Positions 1 to 9,696 of a DNA stretch of 64,000 nucleotides are shown here, piece by piece. Every line of letters begins with the position of its first letter. The stretch's first letter is position 1. This DNA is from HGM13006 sp963650135. Lineage in GTDB: Bacteria; Bacillota; Clostridia; Oscillospirales; Oscillospiraceae. The notes below the pieces were generated by a model that worked only from the letters and a program-made list of their open reading frames with translations, was not told the origin of the DNA and searched no databases. The translations under genes and the position numbers were made by a program. The stretch lies in the NCBI GenBank assembly GCA_963650135.1, contig CAVJLG010000043.1, positions 62,001 to 126,000 of the forward strand, given 5' to 3'.

Positions 1-432
1 GAGTATTATGGTCAGGAGACGCCCATTAACCAGGTTGGCTCCATTACCTCTCCCGATCCCCGTACCCTGGTCATCGAGCCCTGGGATAAGAGCCTGCTGA
101 AGCTCATTGAAAAGGCCATTCAGGTCAGCGATCTGGGCATCAATCCTCAGAACGACGGCCGTATCATCCGTCTGGTATTCCCCCAGCTCACCGAAGAGCG
201 CCGGAAAGAGCTCACCAAGCAGGTGAAAAAGTACGGCGAGGAGAGCAAGGTTGCCATCCGCAACATCCGCCGGGATGCCATGGATGCCATCAAGGCCATG
301 AAGAAAAAGAGCGAAATCACCGAGGACGAGCAGAAGGTTGCCGAGAAGGACCTTCAGAAGGTCACCGATGATTATGTGAAAAAGGTAGACGAAATGGCTG
401 CCAAGAAAGAAAAGGAGCTCATGGAGCTTTAA
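1..432 (+). CDS. frr: Ribosome recycling factor, 5' truncated
   Basis: Releases ribosomes from mRNA after termination, together with EF-G. The frame is open from base 1, so the start lies outside the window. The 143 visible residues cover most of the usual ~185-residue protein. Typical family features are the stretch NQVGSI.SPDPRTL.I.PWD near the visible N-terminus and RR.A....K. in the C-terminal helical domain, rich in Lys and Glu. It ends in TAA at 430-432. It is followed after 62 bp by uppS, the usual Firmicutes order (pyrH-frr-uppS-cdsA-dxr-rseP). Identification is firm. Confidence 0.96.
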   Translation, partial: EYYGQETPINQVGSITSPDPRTLVIEPWDKSLLKLIEKAIQVSDLGINPQNDGRIIRLVFPQLTEERRKELTKQVKKYGEESKVAIRNIRRDAMDAIKAMKKKSEITEDEQKVAEKDLQKVTDDYVKKVDEMAAKKEKELMEL

Positions 433-446
433 TGATTGCGGCGCAG

Positions 447-472
447 TAGGGGAAGGGGCAACCCTTTCCCTA
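447..472 (+). other. Intercistronic hairpin with GCAA tetraloop
   Basis: An 11-bp stem (TAGGGGAAGGG / CCCTTTCCCTA, one G-U pair) closes a GCAA loop, a GNRA-type tetraloop. It sits between frr and uppS and is not followed by a T tract, so it is more likely an mRNA stability or processing element than a terminator. Confidence 0.5.
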
Positions 473-494
473 TTGTCACAGGAAAGGACGACCC

Positions 495-1232
495 ATGGCA
501 CTTTTCAAAAAAGATCAGGAGCCGGAGCTTTTGCCCATGCCCCGGCATATTGCCATTATTATGGACGGAAACGGCAGATGGGCTACCCGGCGTCATCTGC
601 CCAGAACCGCCGGTCATGCGGCAGGGGCAGAGACATTTCGGAAGATTGCCCTCTATTGCCGTGAAATTGGCGTAAAATATCTGACGGTCTATGCGTTTTC
701 CACAGAGAACTGGAAGCGCCCCCAGGAAGAAGTGGGGAAGATCATGTCTCTGATGAAGGACTACCTGCTGGAGTCCATCCGGGATATGCAGAAGAACCAT
801 GTTCGTATCTGCTTTTTCGGAGATTTGGGGGCACTGAGCCCGGAGCTTCGGCAGCTGGCGGAAGAGGCCAGCCAGGAATCTATGGAGTTCCACGATTCCC
901 AGGTGAATATGTGCATCAACTATGGCAGCCGGGACGAAATTACCCGGGCTGCCGGACTGTGGGCCAAGGAGTGCGCCGAAACCGGAAAGAACCCGGAAAG
1001 CATTCAGCCGGAGGATCTGTCCCGGCTGATGTACTCGGCAGATGTGCCGGACCCGGACCTTATCATTCGCCCCGGCGGAGAAATGCGGATTTCCAACTTC
1101 CTGCTGTGGCAGGCGGCCTATTCCGAGTTTTATTTCACCGACGTGATGTGGCCGGATTTTGATGAGCGGGAGCTGGACAAGGCAATCGACGCCTATCGCA
1201 GCCGGAACCGCCGGTATGGAGGAATCAAGTAA
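495..1232 (+). CDS. uppS: Isoprenyl transferase (undecaprenyl diphosphate synthase)
   Basis: Condenses isopentenyl diphosphate onto farnesyl diphosphate to make the C55 lipid carrier for wall synthesis. The 245-residue length is normal for the family. The catalytic motif MDGNGRWA is at residues 23-30 with Asp24, and the diphosphate-binding RPGGEMRISNFLLWQ segment begins at Arg192, slightly variant from the usual RTSGE. An AAAGGA ribosome site precedes the ATG. The stop codon overlaps the cdsA start (TAATG), so the two genes are probably translationally coupled. With dxr and ispG nearby, the operon links isoprenoid precursor supply to carrier-lipid synthesis. Confidence 0.96.
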   Translation: MALFKKDQEPELLPMPRHIAIIMDGNGRWATRRHLPRTAGHAAGAETFRKIALYCREIGVKYLTVYAFSTENWKRPQEEVGKIMSLMKDYLLESIRDMQKNHVRICFFGDLGALSPELRQLAEEASQESMEFHDSQVNMCINYGSRDEITRAAGLWAKECAETGKNPESIQPEDLSRLMYSADVPDPDLIIRPGGEMRISNFLLWQAAYSEFYFTDVMWPDFDERELDKAIDAYRSRNRRYGGIK

Positions 1233-2047
1233 TGAAGTCAAGACTGCTTGTGGCGGCGGTGGGCATTCCGCTGCTGCTGGTGATCCTGTTTGCCTGCCCG
1301 GCCATTGTGACGGCGGTGGCGGTGGCGCTGCTGTCTGCCATCGGCGCAAGAGAGTTCACAAAAACCACCGGAATCAATCAAAACGAGGGCATGATCCTTG
1401 TGACCATGGCGGCGGCGTTTTTGTTGCCCATCTGGAGCTATTTTGGCAGCCCCATTCGTGTTGGTGCGGTAGGTGTTGTGATTCTGGGCCTGGTGCTGTT
1501 TACCCAGGCGTTGCTGGCCTATCCCAAGGTGAAGTTTGAGGGGGTGGCAGGCTGCCTGTTTGCGGCCCTGGCGATTCCCATGTGTTTAAGCTCCATTGTT
1601 CGGATTTTGGTGGGGGAGTATGGGCGGCATTATGTGCTGGTGCCCATTATGATCCCGTTTATTGCCGATGCAGGCGCATATTTTGCCGGAAAGTTTTTGG
1701 GCAAGCATAAGATGGCTCCGGTGCTCAGCCCCCATAAAACCATTGAGGGCGCCATTGGCGGTCTGGCTGCCGGTGTGCTGTCGATGGTGATTTATGGGTT
1801 GGTGATGCAGTTTGGCCTGCACCTGACCTTCCACTATGGCTATGCGGTGCTCTATGGCCTGCTGGGGTCCATTGTGTCCATTATTGGCGACTTGTCCTTT
1901 TCCATGGTTAAGCGGGAAACGGGCATTAAGGACTACGGCACCATTTTCCGTGCCCATGGCGGCGTATTGGATCGGTTCGACAGCGTGATTTTTGCGGCTC
2001 CTGTGGTGGAGCTTTTGATTCTGCTGCTGCCGCTGCTTGGTCAGTAA
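1232..2047 (+). CDS. cdsA: Phosphatidate cytidylyltransferase
   Basis: Makes CDP-diacylglycerol from phosphatidate and CTP in the cytoplasmic membrane. The 271 residues are mostly hydrophobic, with several predicted membrane segments. The CDS-family signature near the C-terminus is visible as S....KRE.GIKD.G.....HGG.LDR.DS (roughly residues 221-251), including the metal-binding Asp residues. The ATG overlaps the uppS stop by one base. dxr follows after about 65 bp. Identification rests on the signature and the conserved gene order. Confidence 0.96.
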   Translation: MKSRLLVAAVGIPLLLVILFACPAIVTAVAVALLSAIGAREFTKTTGINQNEGMILVTMAAAFLLPIWSYFGSPIRVGAVGVVILGLVLFTQALLAYPKVKFEGVAGCLFAALAIPMCLSSIVRILVGEYGRHYVLVPIMIPFIADAGAYFAGKFLGKHKMAPVLSPHKTIEGAIGGLAAGVLSMVIYGLVMQFGLHLTFHYGYAVLYGLLGSIVSIIGDLSFSMVKRETGIKDYGTIFRAHGGVLDRFDSVIFAAPVVELLILLLPLLGQ

Positions 2048-2112
2048 CAAGGAATAACAGGCTGGGGCAGCGCTCCGGCCTGTTTGTGGATTTGCAAAAG
2101 AAAGGCATAAGT

Positions 2113-3252
2113 ATGAAAATTGGTACTATATCTATTTTGGGAAGCACCGGTTCCATTGGCCGGCAGACCCTTTCCGTAGCGGAGCATTTGGGAGTAAACG
2201 TCTGCGCCCTGACTGCCAACGGCAACGTGGACCGGATCGAAGAGCAGGCTCGGAAGTTCCGGCCCAAGCTGTGCGTGATGATGGACCCGGAGGCGGCGGA
2301 GGAACTGAAAAAGCGTCTGTCCGGCACCGGAATTGCGGTTCACAGCGGCATGGAGGGATTGATTGAAGCAGCCTCTATGGACGAGGCGGAAACGGTGATT
2401 ACCGCCGTTATGGGCATGGTGGGGCTTCGGCCTACGCTGGCGGCCATCCAGGCGAAAAAGCGCATTGGACTTGCCAACAAAGAAACCCTGGTGTGTGCCG
2501 GTGAACTGGTGATGGCGGCGGCGGAGCAATACGGCGCGGAAATTGTGCCCGTAGATTCTGAGCACAGCGCAATTTTCCAGTGCCTGATGGGCTGCCGGGA
2601 TCGGGGCGAAATCAAGCGCCTGATTCTGACGGCTTCCGGCGGACCGTTTTATGGAAAGACCTTTGACCAGCTGGAATCCATCAAAAAAGAGGATGCCTTT
2701 AAGCATCCCACCTGGACCATGGGGCAAAAAATCACCATCGATTCTGCTACCATGATGAATAAGGGCCTGGAGGTCATTGAGGCCATGCGGCTGTACCATT
2801 TGCCTCTTTCTCAGGTGGATGTGGTGATTCATCCGGGCAGCATTGTCCACTCTCTGGTAGAGTTCTGCGACGGTGCGATTATGGCGCAGCTGGGGGTGCC
2901 GGATATGCGGATTCCCATTCAACTGGCGCTCACTTATCCCAATCGTTTGCCCAGCCCTGCAAAGCCGCTGGACCTGCTTAGCTGCGGACCGCTGCGGTTC
3001 TTGCCGCCGGACCAGGAGAATTTCCCCTGCCTCAAGTATGCTAAGGAGGCAGTGACCACCGGCGGAACGGCCTGCGCCATTCTAAACGGCGCCAACGAGG
3101 TGGCGGTGGGAATGTTCCTAAAGGATGAGATCGGCTTTAACGACATCACCAGGAAGGTGCGCCATGCCCTGGATACGGTTCCGGTGCGGCAGAACCCAAC
3201 CCTGGAGGATATTCTGGAGGCGGACCGACTGGCCCGGGCGGCAGTTCTTTGA
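2113..3252 (+). CDS. dxr: 1-deoxy-D-xylulose 5-phosphate reductoisomerase
   Basis: Converts deoxyxylulose phosphate to 2-C-methylerythritol 4-phosphate with NADPH, the first committed step of the MEP isoprenoid pathway. The NADPH-binding GSTGSIGRQTL motif lies at residues 10-20, and the substrate/metal region PVDSEHSAIFQ is visible near residue 150. I chose ATG 2113 over an in-frame ATG at 2086 because the motif then sits at the usual distance from the N-terminus; 380 residues is the standard length. ispG follows in the same operon, and ispD and ispF lie at 57.8-59.0 kb. Confidence 0.96.
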   Translation: MKIGTISILGSTGSIGRQTLSVAEHLGVNVCALTANGNVDRIEEQARKFRPKLCVMMDPEAAEELKKRLSGTGIAVHSGMEGLIEAASMDEAETVITAVMGMVGLRPTLAAIQAKKRIGLANKETLVCAGELVMAAAEQYGAEIVPVDSEHSAIFQCLMGCRDRGEIKRLILTASGGPFYGKTFDQLESIKKEDAFKHPTWTMGQKITIDSATMMNKGLEVIEAMRLYHLPLSQVDVVIHPGSIVHSLVEFCDGAIMAQLGVPDMRIPIQLALTYPNRLPSPAKPLDLLSCGPLRFLPPDQENFPCLKYAKEAVTTGGTACAILNGANEVAVGMFLKDEIGFNDITRKVRHALDTVPVRQNPTLEDILEADRLARAAVL

Positions 3253-3275
3253 TTTTCTTATGATTGGAGCGTTTT

Positions 3276-4334
3276 ATGTATCTAGTTATCGCAATCCTGA
3301 TTTTCAGCTTTCTTATCTTTATCCACGAGTTCGGGCATTTTATCACTGCAAAGCTCTTTGACGTAAAGGTCAATGAGTTCTCCATTTTCATGGGCCCACG
3401 GATTCTCCACTGGGGAAAAGGGGAGACGGAGTATTCCCTGCGGCTTTTGCCCATCGGCGGCTTTTGCGCCATGGAAGGGGAGGACGGCAGCAGCGAGGAT
3501 CCCCGTTCGTTTACCTCCAAAGCCCCGTGGAAGCGCGCCATTATCCTGGCAGCCGGTGCATTTATGAACTTTCTTACGGGCCTGGTGCTTCTGATTGTGA
3601 TTTATTCCACAGCGGGGGGCTTCCGGACCACGGAGATTACGGCATTTGTGGACGGCTGCCCATTGGAAGGAACGCTACAGGTTGGCGATGTGATTGAGAA
3701 AATCAACGGCGACAACATTTATATTTTCTCTGATTTTTCCATGCTCACAGAGCGGGCCGGGGATGGGCCCATGGACCTCACCATCCGCCGGGACGGAAAA
3801 ACCATAGAACTCCAGCAGGTGGACATGGTCAAGCGGGAGTATCAGGTGAACGGTGAAACCCAGAAAATCTATGGCATTACCTGCGGAGCCATTGAGGAAA
3901 AAACGCCCCTGACGCTGCTGAAAAATTCCTGGTATACCGCCATCGACTTTGCACGCATGGTAAAAATGGGCCTGGTGGACCTGCTCACCGGCGCAGTGGG
4001 GGTAAAAGACCTCTCCGGCCCGGTTGGGATTGTGGATACGGTGCAGGAGACGGGGAAAAACTCGGCCTCTACCGTGGACGGTATCCTCAATGTGCTGTAT
4101 TTTGGGGCATTTATCGCGGTAAACCTGGCGGTGATGAATATGCTGCCCATTCCTGCGCTGGACGGCGGGCATATCTTCTTCCTGCTGGTGACCTGGGCGA
4201 TTGAGAGTATCACCAAGAAAAAGATCGACCCCAAGTATGAGGCGTATATTCATGCTGCGGGATTGGTTCTGCTCATGGGCCTGATGGTGTTTGTAACGTT
4301 TAATGATATTGTGAAACTGGTAACCGGAGGATAG
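3276..4334 (+). CDS. rseP: Site-2 intramembrane zinc metalloprotease RseP/RasP
   Basis: Cleaves transmembrane substrates such as anti-sigma factors and leftover signal peptides within the membrane. The zinc motif HEFGH is at residues 17-21 in the first membrane helix. A PDZ domain covers roughly residues 110-190, and the second metal motif NMLPIPALDGGH is near residues 288-299. ATG 3276 is preceded by GGAG at a good distance; an upstream in-frame TTG at 3264 is less likely because it overlaps that ribosome site. The protein is 352 residues with about four membrane segments. ispG begins one base after the stop. Confidence 0.94.
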   Translation: MYLVIAILIFSFLIFIHEFGHFITAKLFDVKVNEFSIFMGPRILHWGKGETEYSLRLLPIGGFCAMEGEDGSSEDPRSFTSKAPWKRAIILAAGAFMNFLTGLVLLIVIYSTAGGFRTTEITAFVDGCPLEGTLQVGDVIEKINGDNIYIFSDFSMLTERAGDGPMDLTIRRDGKTIELQQVDMVKREYQVNGETQKIYGITCGAIEEKTPLTLLKNSWYTAIDFARMVKMGLVDLLTGAVGVKDLSGPVGIVDTVQETGKNSASTVDGILNVLYFGAFIAVNLAVMNMLPIPALDGGHIFFLLVTWAIESITKKKIDPKYEAYIHAAGLVLLMGLMVFVTFNDIVKLVTGG

Positions 4335-4335
4335 T

Positions 4336-5373
4336 ATGAAACGACAGATTCAGGTTGGCTCGGTGCTGGTGGGCGGCGACGCTCCGGTCAGCATCCAGTC
4401 TATGCTCAATACAAAAACCACGGATGTAGAGGGGAGCCTTGCGCAGATCCGCGCTTTGAAAGCCGCCGGGTGCCAGATTGCCCGGCTGGCAGTGCCGGAT
4501 ATGGATGCAGCCAAGGGATTCCGGGAGATCGCGTCTGCATCTCCGCTGCCACTTGTGGCGGATATTCATTTTGACTATTGCCTGGCCATTGCGGCGGCAG
4601 AGGGCGGTGCTTCGAAAATTCGCATCAATCCCGGCAATATCGGCGGAAAAGAGCGGGTGAAGGCCGTGGTGGATGTCTGCAAGGAAAAGCATATCCCCAT
4701 CCGCATTGGCGTCAACGGCGGCTCGTTGGAGAAGCCGATTCTGGAGAAGTACGGCCATCCCACCCCAGAGGCACTGGTGGAAAGCGCCATGGGCCATGTG
4801 GCGCTGCTGGAGGAGCAGGGGTTCTATGATATCTGTATCTCCATGAAAAGTTCCTCGGTTCCAGTGACCATGGCGGCCTATCGGCTGATGGATCAGAAAA
4901 CCGATTATCCCCTGCATTTGGGGGTCACGGAAACCGGTACCGAGCATATGGGCGTAATTAAATCTGCCATTGGCATCGGCGGGCTTTTGTGCCTGGGCAT
5001 CGGCAATACGCTGCGGGTAAGCCTGACTGCTGATCCGGTGCGGGAAGTGATCGCAGCAAAAGAAATTTTGCAGGCGGCGGGCATTCGGCAGGAGGGCCCG
5101 GAGTTTATCTCCTGTCCCACCTGCGGCAGAACTCAGATTGACCTGATCGGCTTGGCCTCTGAGGTGGAGCGGCGGCTTCAGGGCATGGATAAGCCCATTA
5201 CCGTGGCTGTGATGGGGTGCATTGTCAACGGCCCCGGAGAAGCCCGGGAAGCGGACGTGGGCATTGCCGGGGGCAAGGACTGCGGCGTATTGTTTGCCAA
5301 GGGGAAGAAGCTGAGAACCCTGCCCTATGACCAGCTGGCAGACGCGCTGATGGATTATATTGCGACACTTTGA
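4336..5373 (+). CDS. ispG: 4-hydroxy-3-methylbut-2-enyl-diphosphate synthase (flavodoxin type)
   Basis: A [4Fe-4S] enzyme that reductively opens methylerythritol cyclodiphosphate to HMBPP, the penultimate MEP-pathway step. The N-terminal TIM barrel starts with the typical V.IQSM..T.T.D. The Fe-S domain has Cys residues in CPTCGRTQIDL and MGCIVNGPGEA near the C-terminus. Its 345 residues match the short bacterial form. GGAGG lies just upstream of the ATG, and the gene abuts rseP. In Clostridia ispG commonly sits between rseP and polC, as here. Confidence 0.96.
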   Translation: MKRQIQVGSVLVGGDAPVSIQSMLNTKTTDVEGSLAQIRALKAAGCQIARLAVPDMDAAKGFREIASASPLPLVADIHFDYCLAIAAAEGGASKIRINPGNIGGKERVKAVVDVCKEKHIPIRIGVNGGSLEKPILEKYGHPTPEALVESAMGHVALLEEQGFYDICISMKSSSVPVTMAAYRLMDQKTDYPLHLGVTETGTEHMGVIKSAIGIGGLLCLGIGNTLRVSLTADPVREVIAAKEILQAAGIRQEGPEFISCPTCGRTQIDLIGLASEVERRLQGMDKPITVAVMGCIVNGPGEAREADVGIAGGKDCGVLFAKGKKLRTLPYDQLADALMDYIATL

Positions 5374-5406
5374 ATTGATGAAAATGAAAGGAAAGGACAT
5401 GGACGG

Positions 5407-8400
5407 ATGGACGAAAATACCGTAAGACTGCTGGATCTGTTCCGGGCCTATGAGCCGGACGCGAAGCTAAAAGAGCTGCTGGATGACGTTAAAATCTTTT
5501 CGGCAGAAGTGGATATGAAGACCCGCAGCGCGCTGGTCACCATCTGTCCGGAGAAGTATGTCACATTGCGGCAGGTTCGAAGCATTGAGCGAGGGATTTC
5601 CAGGGCCTATGGCATCCACAAGTTTACCCTGCGCACCTGCTATGGGAAGGACAACCTTTCACTGCTACAGCCGGAGGACGTGGGCGCGTTCTTAAAGGAA
5701 CTGTTTGCCCCCAGCATGTCGATTTTGGCGGGCTGTCAGTATCGCCTGGAGGGAGACACGGTGGTGCTCCAGCTGAAGGGCAACGGCAAGGATATGCTGC
5801 GGCCCCATGTGGCCCGGGCGGAGCGCTGGCTCAAGGATATGTTCGAGACGAACGTAAAAATCGACGTTCAGGTGGGCAAAGAGCTGGATGCCCAGGCGCT
5901 GTTTGAAGCAACGGAGAAAATCCGCCAAAACGCCGTAAGCCATATGCCGCAGATCAAGGAAGCGGCACCCAAGGCGAAGGTAGCTGCTGCGACCAATGAC
6001 AATCTGCTCTATGGCAAGCCCATTAAGGGTGATCCGGTTCCGCTGAATACCATTTCCATGGATTCCGGGCGCGTAGTGGTAGAGGGCGAGATCTTTGCCA
6101 TGGAGCATCGGGAGCTGACGAAAACCAAGGCGTGGGTCATTAACTTTGACCTGACGGACTATAAGGGCTCCGTGCGGGTCAACCGCTATATGGATATCAA
6201 GCGGGATAAGCCCCAGGCGCTTTTGGACGGGCTGGCCAAGGGCATGTGGGTGAAGATCTTCGGCAAGGTCAGCTTTAACCGGTTCGAAAATGACATTGTG
6301 CTGGAGCCCTATTCCATCGAAGTGGGGAAGAAGCCCCAGCGCCAGGACACCGCCGAGGAAAAGCGGGTAGAGCTGCACCTCCATACGGTCATGTCCACCA
6401 TGGATGCGCTGACACCCACTGCCGATGTGGTGAATCTTGCCGCAAAGTGGGGGCATAAGGCCATTGGCATCACCGACCACGGCGTTGCCCAGGCCTATCC
6501 CGATGCCATGAAGGCGGGCAAGGGGAAAATCAAGATCCTCTATGGCTGCGAGGGCTATTTTGTCAATGATATCGACGATAAAATTGCCGTTAAGGGCCAG
6601 GAAGACTTTGATTTCCACCAGGAATATGTGGTGTTCGACCTGGAGACGACGGGCCTGAGCTTTGAGCAGGACGCCATTACCGAAATTGGCGCGGCAATCT
6701 ATAAAGATGGCAAGATGGATCGGCAATTCCAGACCTTTGTTGATCCCAAGCGCAAGCTGCCCCAAAAGATCATTGAGCTCACCGGCATCACCGATGCCAT
6801 GCTGGTGGGTGCCCCGCAGCTGGAAGAGGCGATTCCCGCATTCCTGGAGTTCTGCGGCGGAAGACCCTTGGCGGCTCATAATGCGGACTTTGACGTGAGC
6901 TTTGTGAAGGCGGCGTGCCAGAAGTTGGGGATTACCTTCAATCCAACCTATCTCGATACGCTGGTGATGGCCCAGGGCTTGCTGCCCGGCCTGAACAAAT
7001 ATAAGCTCAACGTGGTGGCGGATGCACTGAGCCTTCCGGACTTTAACCATCACCGGGCAGTGGACGATGCCATGACCGTGGGCTATATGCTGGAGCGGTT
7101 CTTTCAAATGCTGGAGGAAAAGGGCATTCGTCGCGTCTCCCAGATCAACAAGGCCATGTCCAGCATGAAGGCAGGCAACAAGATTGCATCCCTCCAGGCC
7201 CGGCATATTATCCTGTATGCGAAGAACAATACGGGCCTGCGGAACCTATACCGACTGATTTCCTATTCCCATCTCCGGTATTATAAGCGCGTGCCTCGTA
7301 TTCCCAAGAGTGAGCTGGTGAAATGGCGGGAGGGCATCATTATCGGTTCTGCCTGCGAGGCGGGCGAACTGTTCCAGGCGGTTGTTTCAAACCGCAGCTG
7401 GGACGAGCTGCTGCGCATTGCCAGCTTCTATGATTTCCTGGAGATTCAGCCCATTTGCAACAACCGGTTTATGATTACCAAGGGCATTGCAGAAAATGAC
7501 GAAGACCTGAGAAATTATAACCGCACCATTGTAAAGCTGGGCGAAGAGCTGGGTAAGCCTGTGGTAGCCACCGGCGACGTACATTTCTTAAATCCCGAGG
7601 ATGAGATTTTCCGGCATATTCTGCTGGCAACCAAAAAGTTTGACGATGCGGATAAATCTCTGCCCATTTACTTTAAATCCACCGACGAAATGCTGGAGGA
7701 GTTTTCCTACCTGGGCGAGGAAAAATGCCGGGAGGTAGTCATCACCAATACGAACCTCATTGCGGATATGTGCGACGAGATTCGTCCGGTGCCCCACAAC
7801 CTGTTCCCGCCGTCCATTGAGAATTCCGCCGGGCAGCTGAAGGACCTGGTTTACGGCAAAATGCATGCCCTGTACGGCGACAATCCTCCCGCGATTGTGA
7901 CTGAGCGAATCGAAACGGAGCTGTCGGCCATTCTGGGGCGGCATTACGACGTTATTTACATGTCCGCCCAGAAGCTGGTGGCAAACTCGTTGGAGCATGG
8001 CTATTTGGTCGGCTCCCGAGGCTCCGTTGGTTCCTCGCTGGTGGCGTTTATGTCCGGCATTACGGAGGTAAACTCCCTGCCGGCCCATTATCGCTGCCCC
8101 AATTGCAAGCATACGGACTTTGAAGCGGGCGAGGGCTATGGCTGCGGCGCGGATATGCCCGATGCGGTATGCCCGGTCTGCGGCGCCAACTATGCCAAGG
8201 ACGGCTTCGATATCCCCTTTGAAACGTTCCTGGGCTTCGGCGGCGACAAGGTGCCGGATATTGACCTGAACTTTTCCGGTGAATATCAGGCCAAGGCGCA
8301 TGCCTATTGTATCGAAATGTTTGGCTCCAGCCATGTGTTCCGTGCCGGTACCATCGGTACGGTTGCGGAAAAAACCGCATATGGCTATGTCATGAAATAC

Positions 8401-9696
8401 TTGCAGGAGCGGGGACTCAGCGCCTCCAAGGCGGAGGAAAACCGGCTGGCCCAGGGCTGTACCGGCGTCAAGCGAACCACCGGTCAGCATCCCGGCGGCC
8501 TGGTGGTTATCCCGGGCGATAAGGAAATCTATGATTTCTGCCCGGTACAGCATCCCGCCGACGATCCGGACACCGATATCATCACCACCCATTTCGAATA
8601 TCACTGCATGGAAGAAAACCTCCTGAAGCTGGACATGCTAGGCCATGATGACCCTACCATGATCCGTATGCTGGAGGATATGACCGGGGTGGACGCGAAA
8701 AAGATCCCCCTGGACGACCCTGCTACCAAAGAGATTTTCCGCAGTCCCGCGCCCTTGGGATTGCCGGATGACGATCCCATCATCGGAAAAACCGGCTCCA
8801 TCGGCATTCCGGAGTTCGGCACAGCCTTTACCCGACAGATGCTGGTGGACACCCAGCCGGACGGATTTGATATGCTGGTGCGGCTGTCCGGCTTCTCCCA
8901 CGGCACCGACGTGTGGCTGGGCAACGCAAAGGATTTGATCCTGTCCGGTACCGCAACGGTAAAAGAAACCGTAGGCTGCCGAGACGATATTATGCTGTTC
9001 CTGATTTCCAAGGGCATGGAGCCGAAAATGGCCTTTAAAATCATGGAGGCGGTCCGAAAAGGCAAAGTCAAAAAGGGCGGATTCCAGGACGGCTGGGTGG
9101 AAAAGATGCAGGAGCTGGGCGTACCCAAGTGGTACATCGAGTCCTTGGCGAAAATCGCCTATCTGTTCCCCAAGGCCCATGCGGTGGCCTATGTAATGAT
9201 GGCGTTCCGAATTGCATGGTTTAAGGTTCATGAACCCCTGGCATTCTACAGCGCCTATTTCTACCGGAAGAGCCAGAAGGGCGGCTTTGATGCGGAAATG
9301 ATGACCCAGGGCATCGACAATGTTCGCAAGAATATTGAGCGCATTAAAAACGACCCGGAATCCACCGATAAGGACGAGGACTTGCTGACCACCCTGGAGG
9401 CCTGCTACGAGTTCTATCTCCGGGGCCTGGAGTTTGCACCCATTGACATCTACAAATCCCACGCCACCAAGTTCAATCTGGAGGATGGAAAGCTCCTTCC
9501 GCCCTTTGTAGCGGTATCCGGTTTGGGCGAAAGTGCAGCCTGGGACATCATGGAGGGGCGCGAGGGCAAGCAATTCATCTCCATCGAAGAGTTCAGCGAG
9601 GCATGCCCCAAGGTATCCAAGACCCATTTGGACCTGCTTCGGGCATTGGGCGCTTTTGGCGATCTGCCGGAAACTTCGCAGGTTACGCTATTTTAG
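5407..9696 (+). CDS. polC: DNA polymerase III alpha subunit, Gram-positive PolC type
   Basis: The replicative polymerase of low-G+C Gram-positives, with its own 3'-5' proofreading exonuclease. The 1429 residues carry, in order: an N-terminal and OB-fold region (OB near residues 210-300), a PHP domain (ELHLHTVMS near residue 320), a DEDD exonuclease inserted in the PHP domain (VVFDLETTG near residue 408), a Cys4 zinc motif (CPNC.....CPVCG near residues 896-925) and the catalytic palm (PDIDLNFSGE near residue 951). The TAG stop lies inside the left terminus of a palindromic repeat element. The gene closes the housekeeping run. Confidence 0.97.
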   Translation: MDENTVRLLDLFRAYEPDAKLKELLDDVKIFSAEVDMKTRSALVTICPEKYVTLRQVRSIERGISRAYGIHKFTLRTCYGKDNLSLLQPEDVGAFLKELFAPSMSILAGCQYRLEGDTVVLQLKGNGKDMLRPHVARAERWLKDMFETNVKIDVQVGKELDAQALFEATEKIRQNAVSHMPQIKEAAPKAKVAAATNDNLLYGKPIKGDPVPLNTISMDSGRVVVEGEIFAMEHRELTKTKAWVINFDLTDYKGSVRVNRYMDIKRDKPQALLDGLAKGMWVKIFGKVSFNRFENDIVLEPYSIEVGKKPQRQDTAEEKRVELHLHTVMSTMDALTPTADVVNLAAKWGHKAIGITDHGVAQAYPDAMKAGKGKIKILYGCEGYFVNDIDDKIAVKGQEDFDFHQEYVVFDLETTGLSFEQDAITEIGAAIYKDGKMDRQFQTFVDPKRKLPQKIIELTGITDAMLVGAPQLEEAIPAFLEFCGGRPLAAHNADFDVSFVKAACQKLGITFNPTYLDTLVMAQGLLPGLNKYKLNVVADALSLPDFNHHRAVDDAMTVGYMLERFFQMLEEKGIRRVSQINKAMSSMKAGNKIASLQARHIILYAKNNTGLRNLYRLISYSHLRYYKRVPRIPKSELVKWREGIIIGSACEAGELFQAVVSNRSWDELLRIASFYDFLEIQPICNNRFMITKGIAENDEDLRNYNRTIVKLGEELGKPVVATGDVHFLNPEDEIFRHILLATKKFDDADKSLPIYFKSTDEMLEEFSYLGEEKCREVVITNTNLIADMCDEIRPVPHNLFPPSIENSAGQLKDLVYGKMHALYGDNPPAIVTERIETELSAILGRHYDVIYMSAQKLVANSLEHGYLVGSRGSVGSSLVAFMSGITEVNSLPAHYRCPNCKHTDFEAGEGYGCGADMPDAVCPVCGANYAKDGFDIPFETFLGFGGDKVPDIDLNFSGEYQAKAHAYCIEMFGSSHVFRAGTIGTVAEKTAYGYVMKYLQERGLSASKAEENRLAQGCTGVKRTTGQHPGGLVVIPGDKEIYDFCPVQHPADDPDTDIITTHFEYHCMEENLLKLDMLGHDDPTMIRMLEDMTGVDAKKIPLDDPATKEIFRSPAPLGLPDDDPIIGKTGSIGIPEFGTAFTRQMLVDTQPDGFDMLVRLSGFSHGTDVWLGNAKDLILSGTATVKETVGCRDDIMLFLISKGMEPKMAFKIMEAVRKGKVKKGGFQDGWVEKMQELGVPKWYIESLAKIAYLFPKAHAVAYVMMAFRIAWFKVHEPLAFYSAYFYRKSQKGGFDAEMMTQGIDNVRKNIERIKNDPESTDKDEDLLTTLEACYEFYLRGLEFAPIDIYKSHATKFNLEDGKLLPPFVAVSGLGESAAWDIMEGREGKQFISIEEFSEACPKVSKTHLDLLRALGAFGDLPETSQVTLF

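Noticed and set aside
5692..7206. A 504-codon open frame on the minus strand
   Set aside because: It is antisense to polC, whose domains are unmistakable. Long antisense frames are common in G+C-rich genes; there is no ribosome site or family match.
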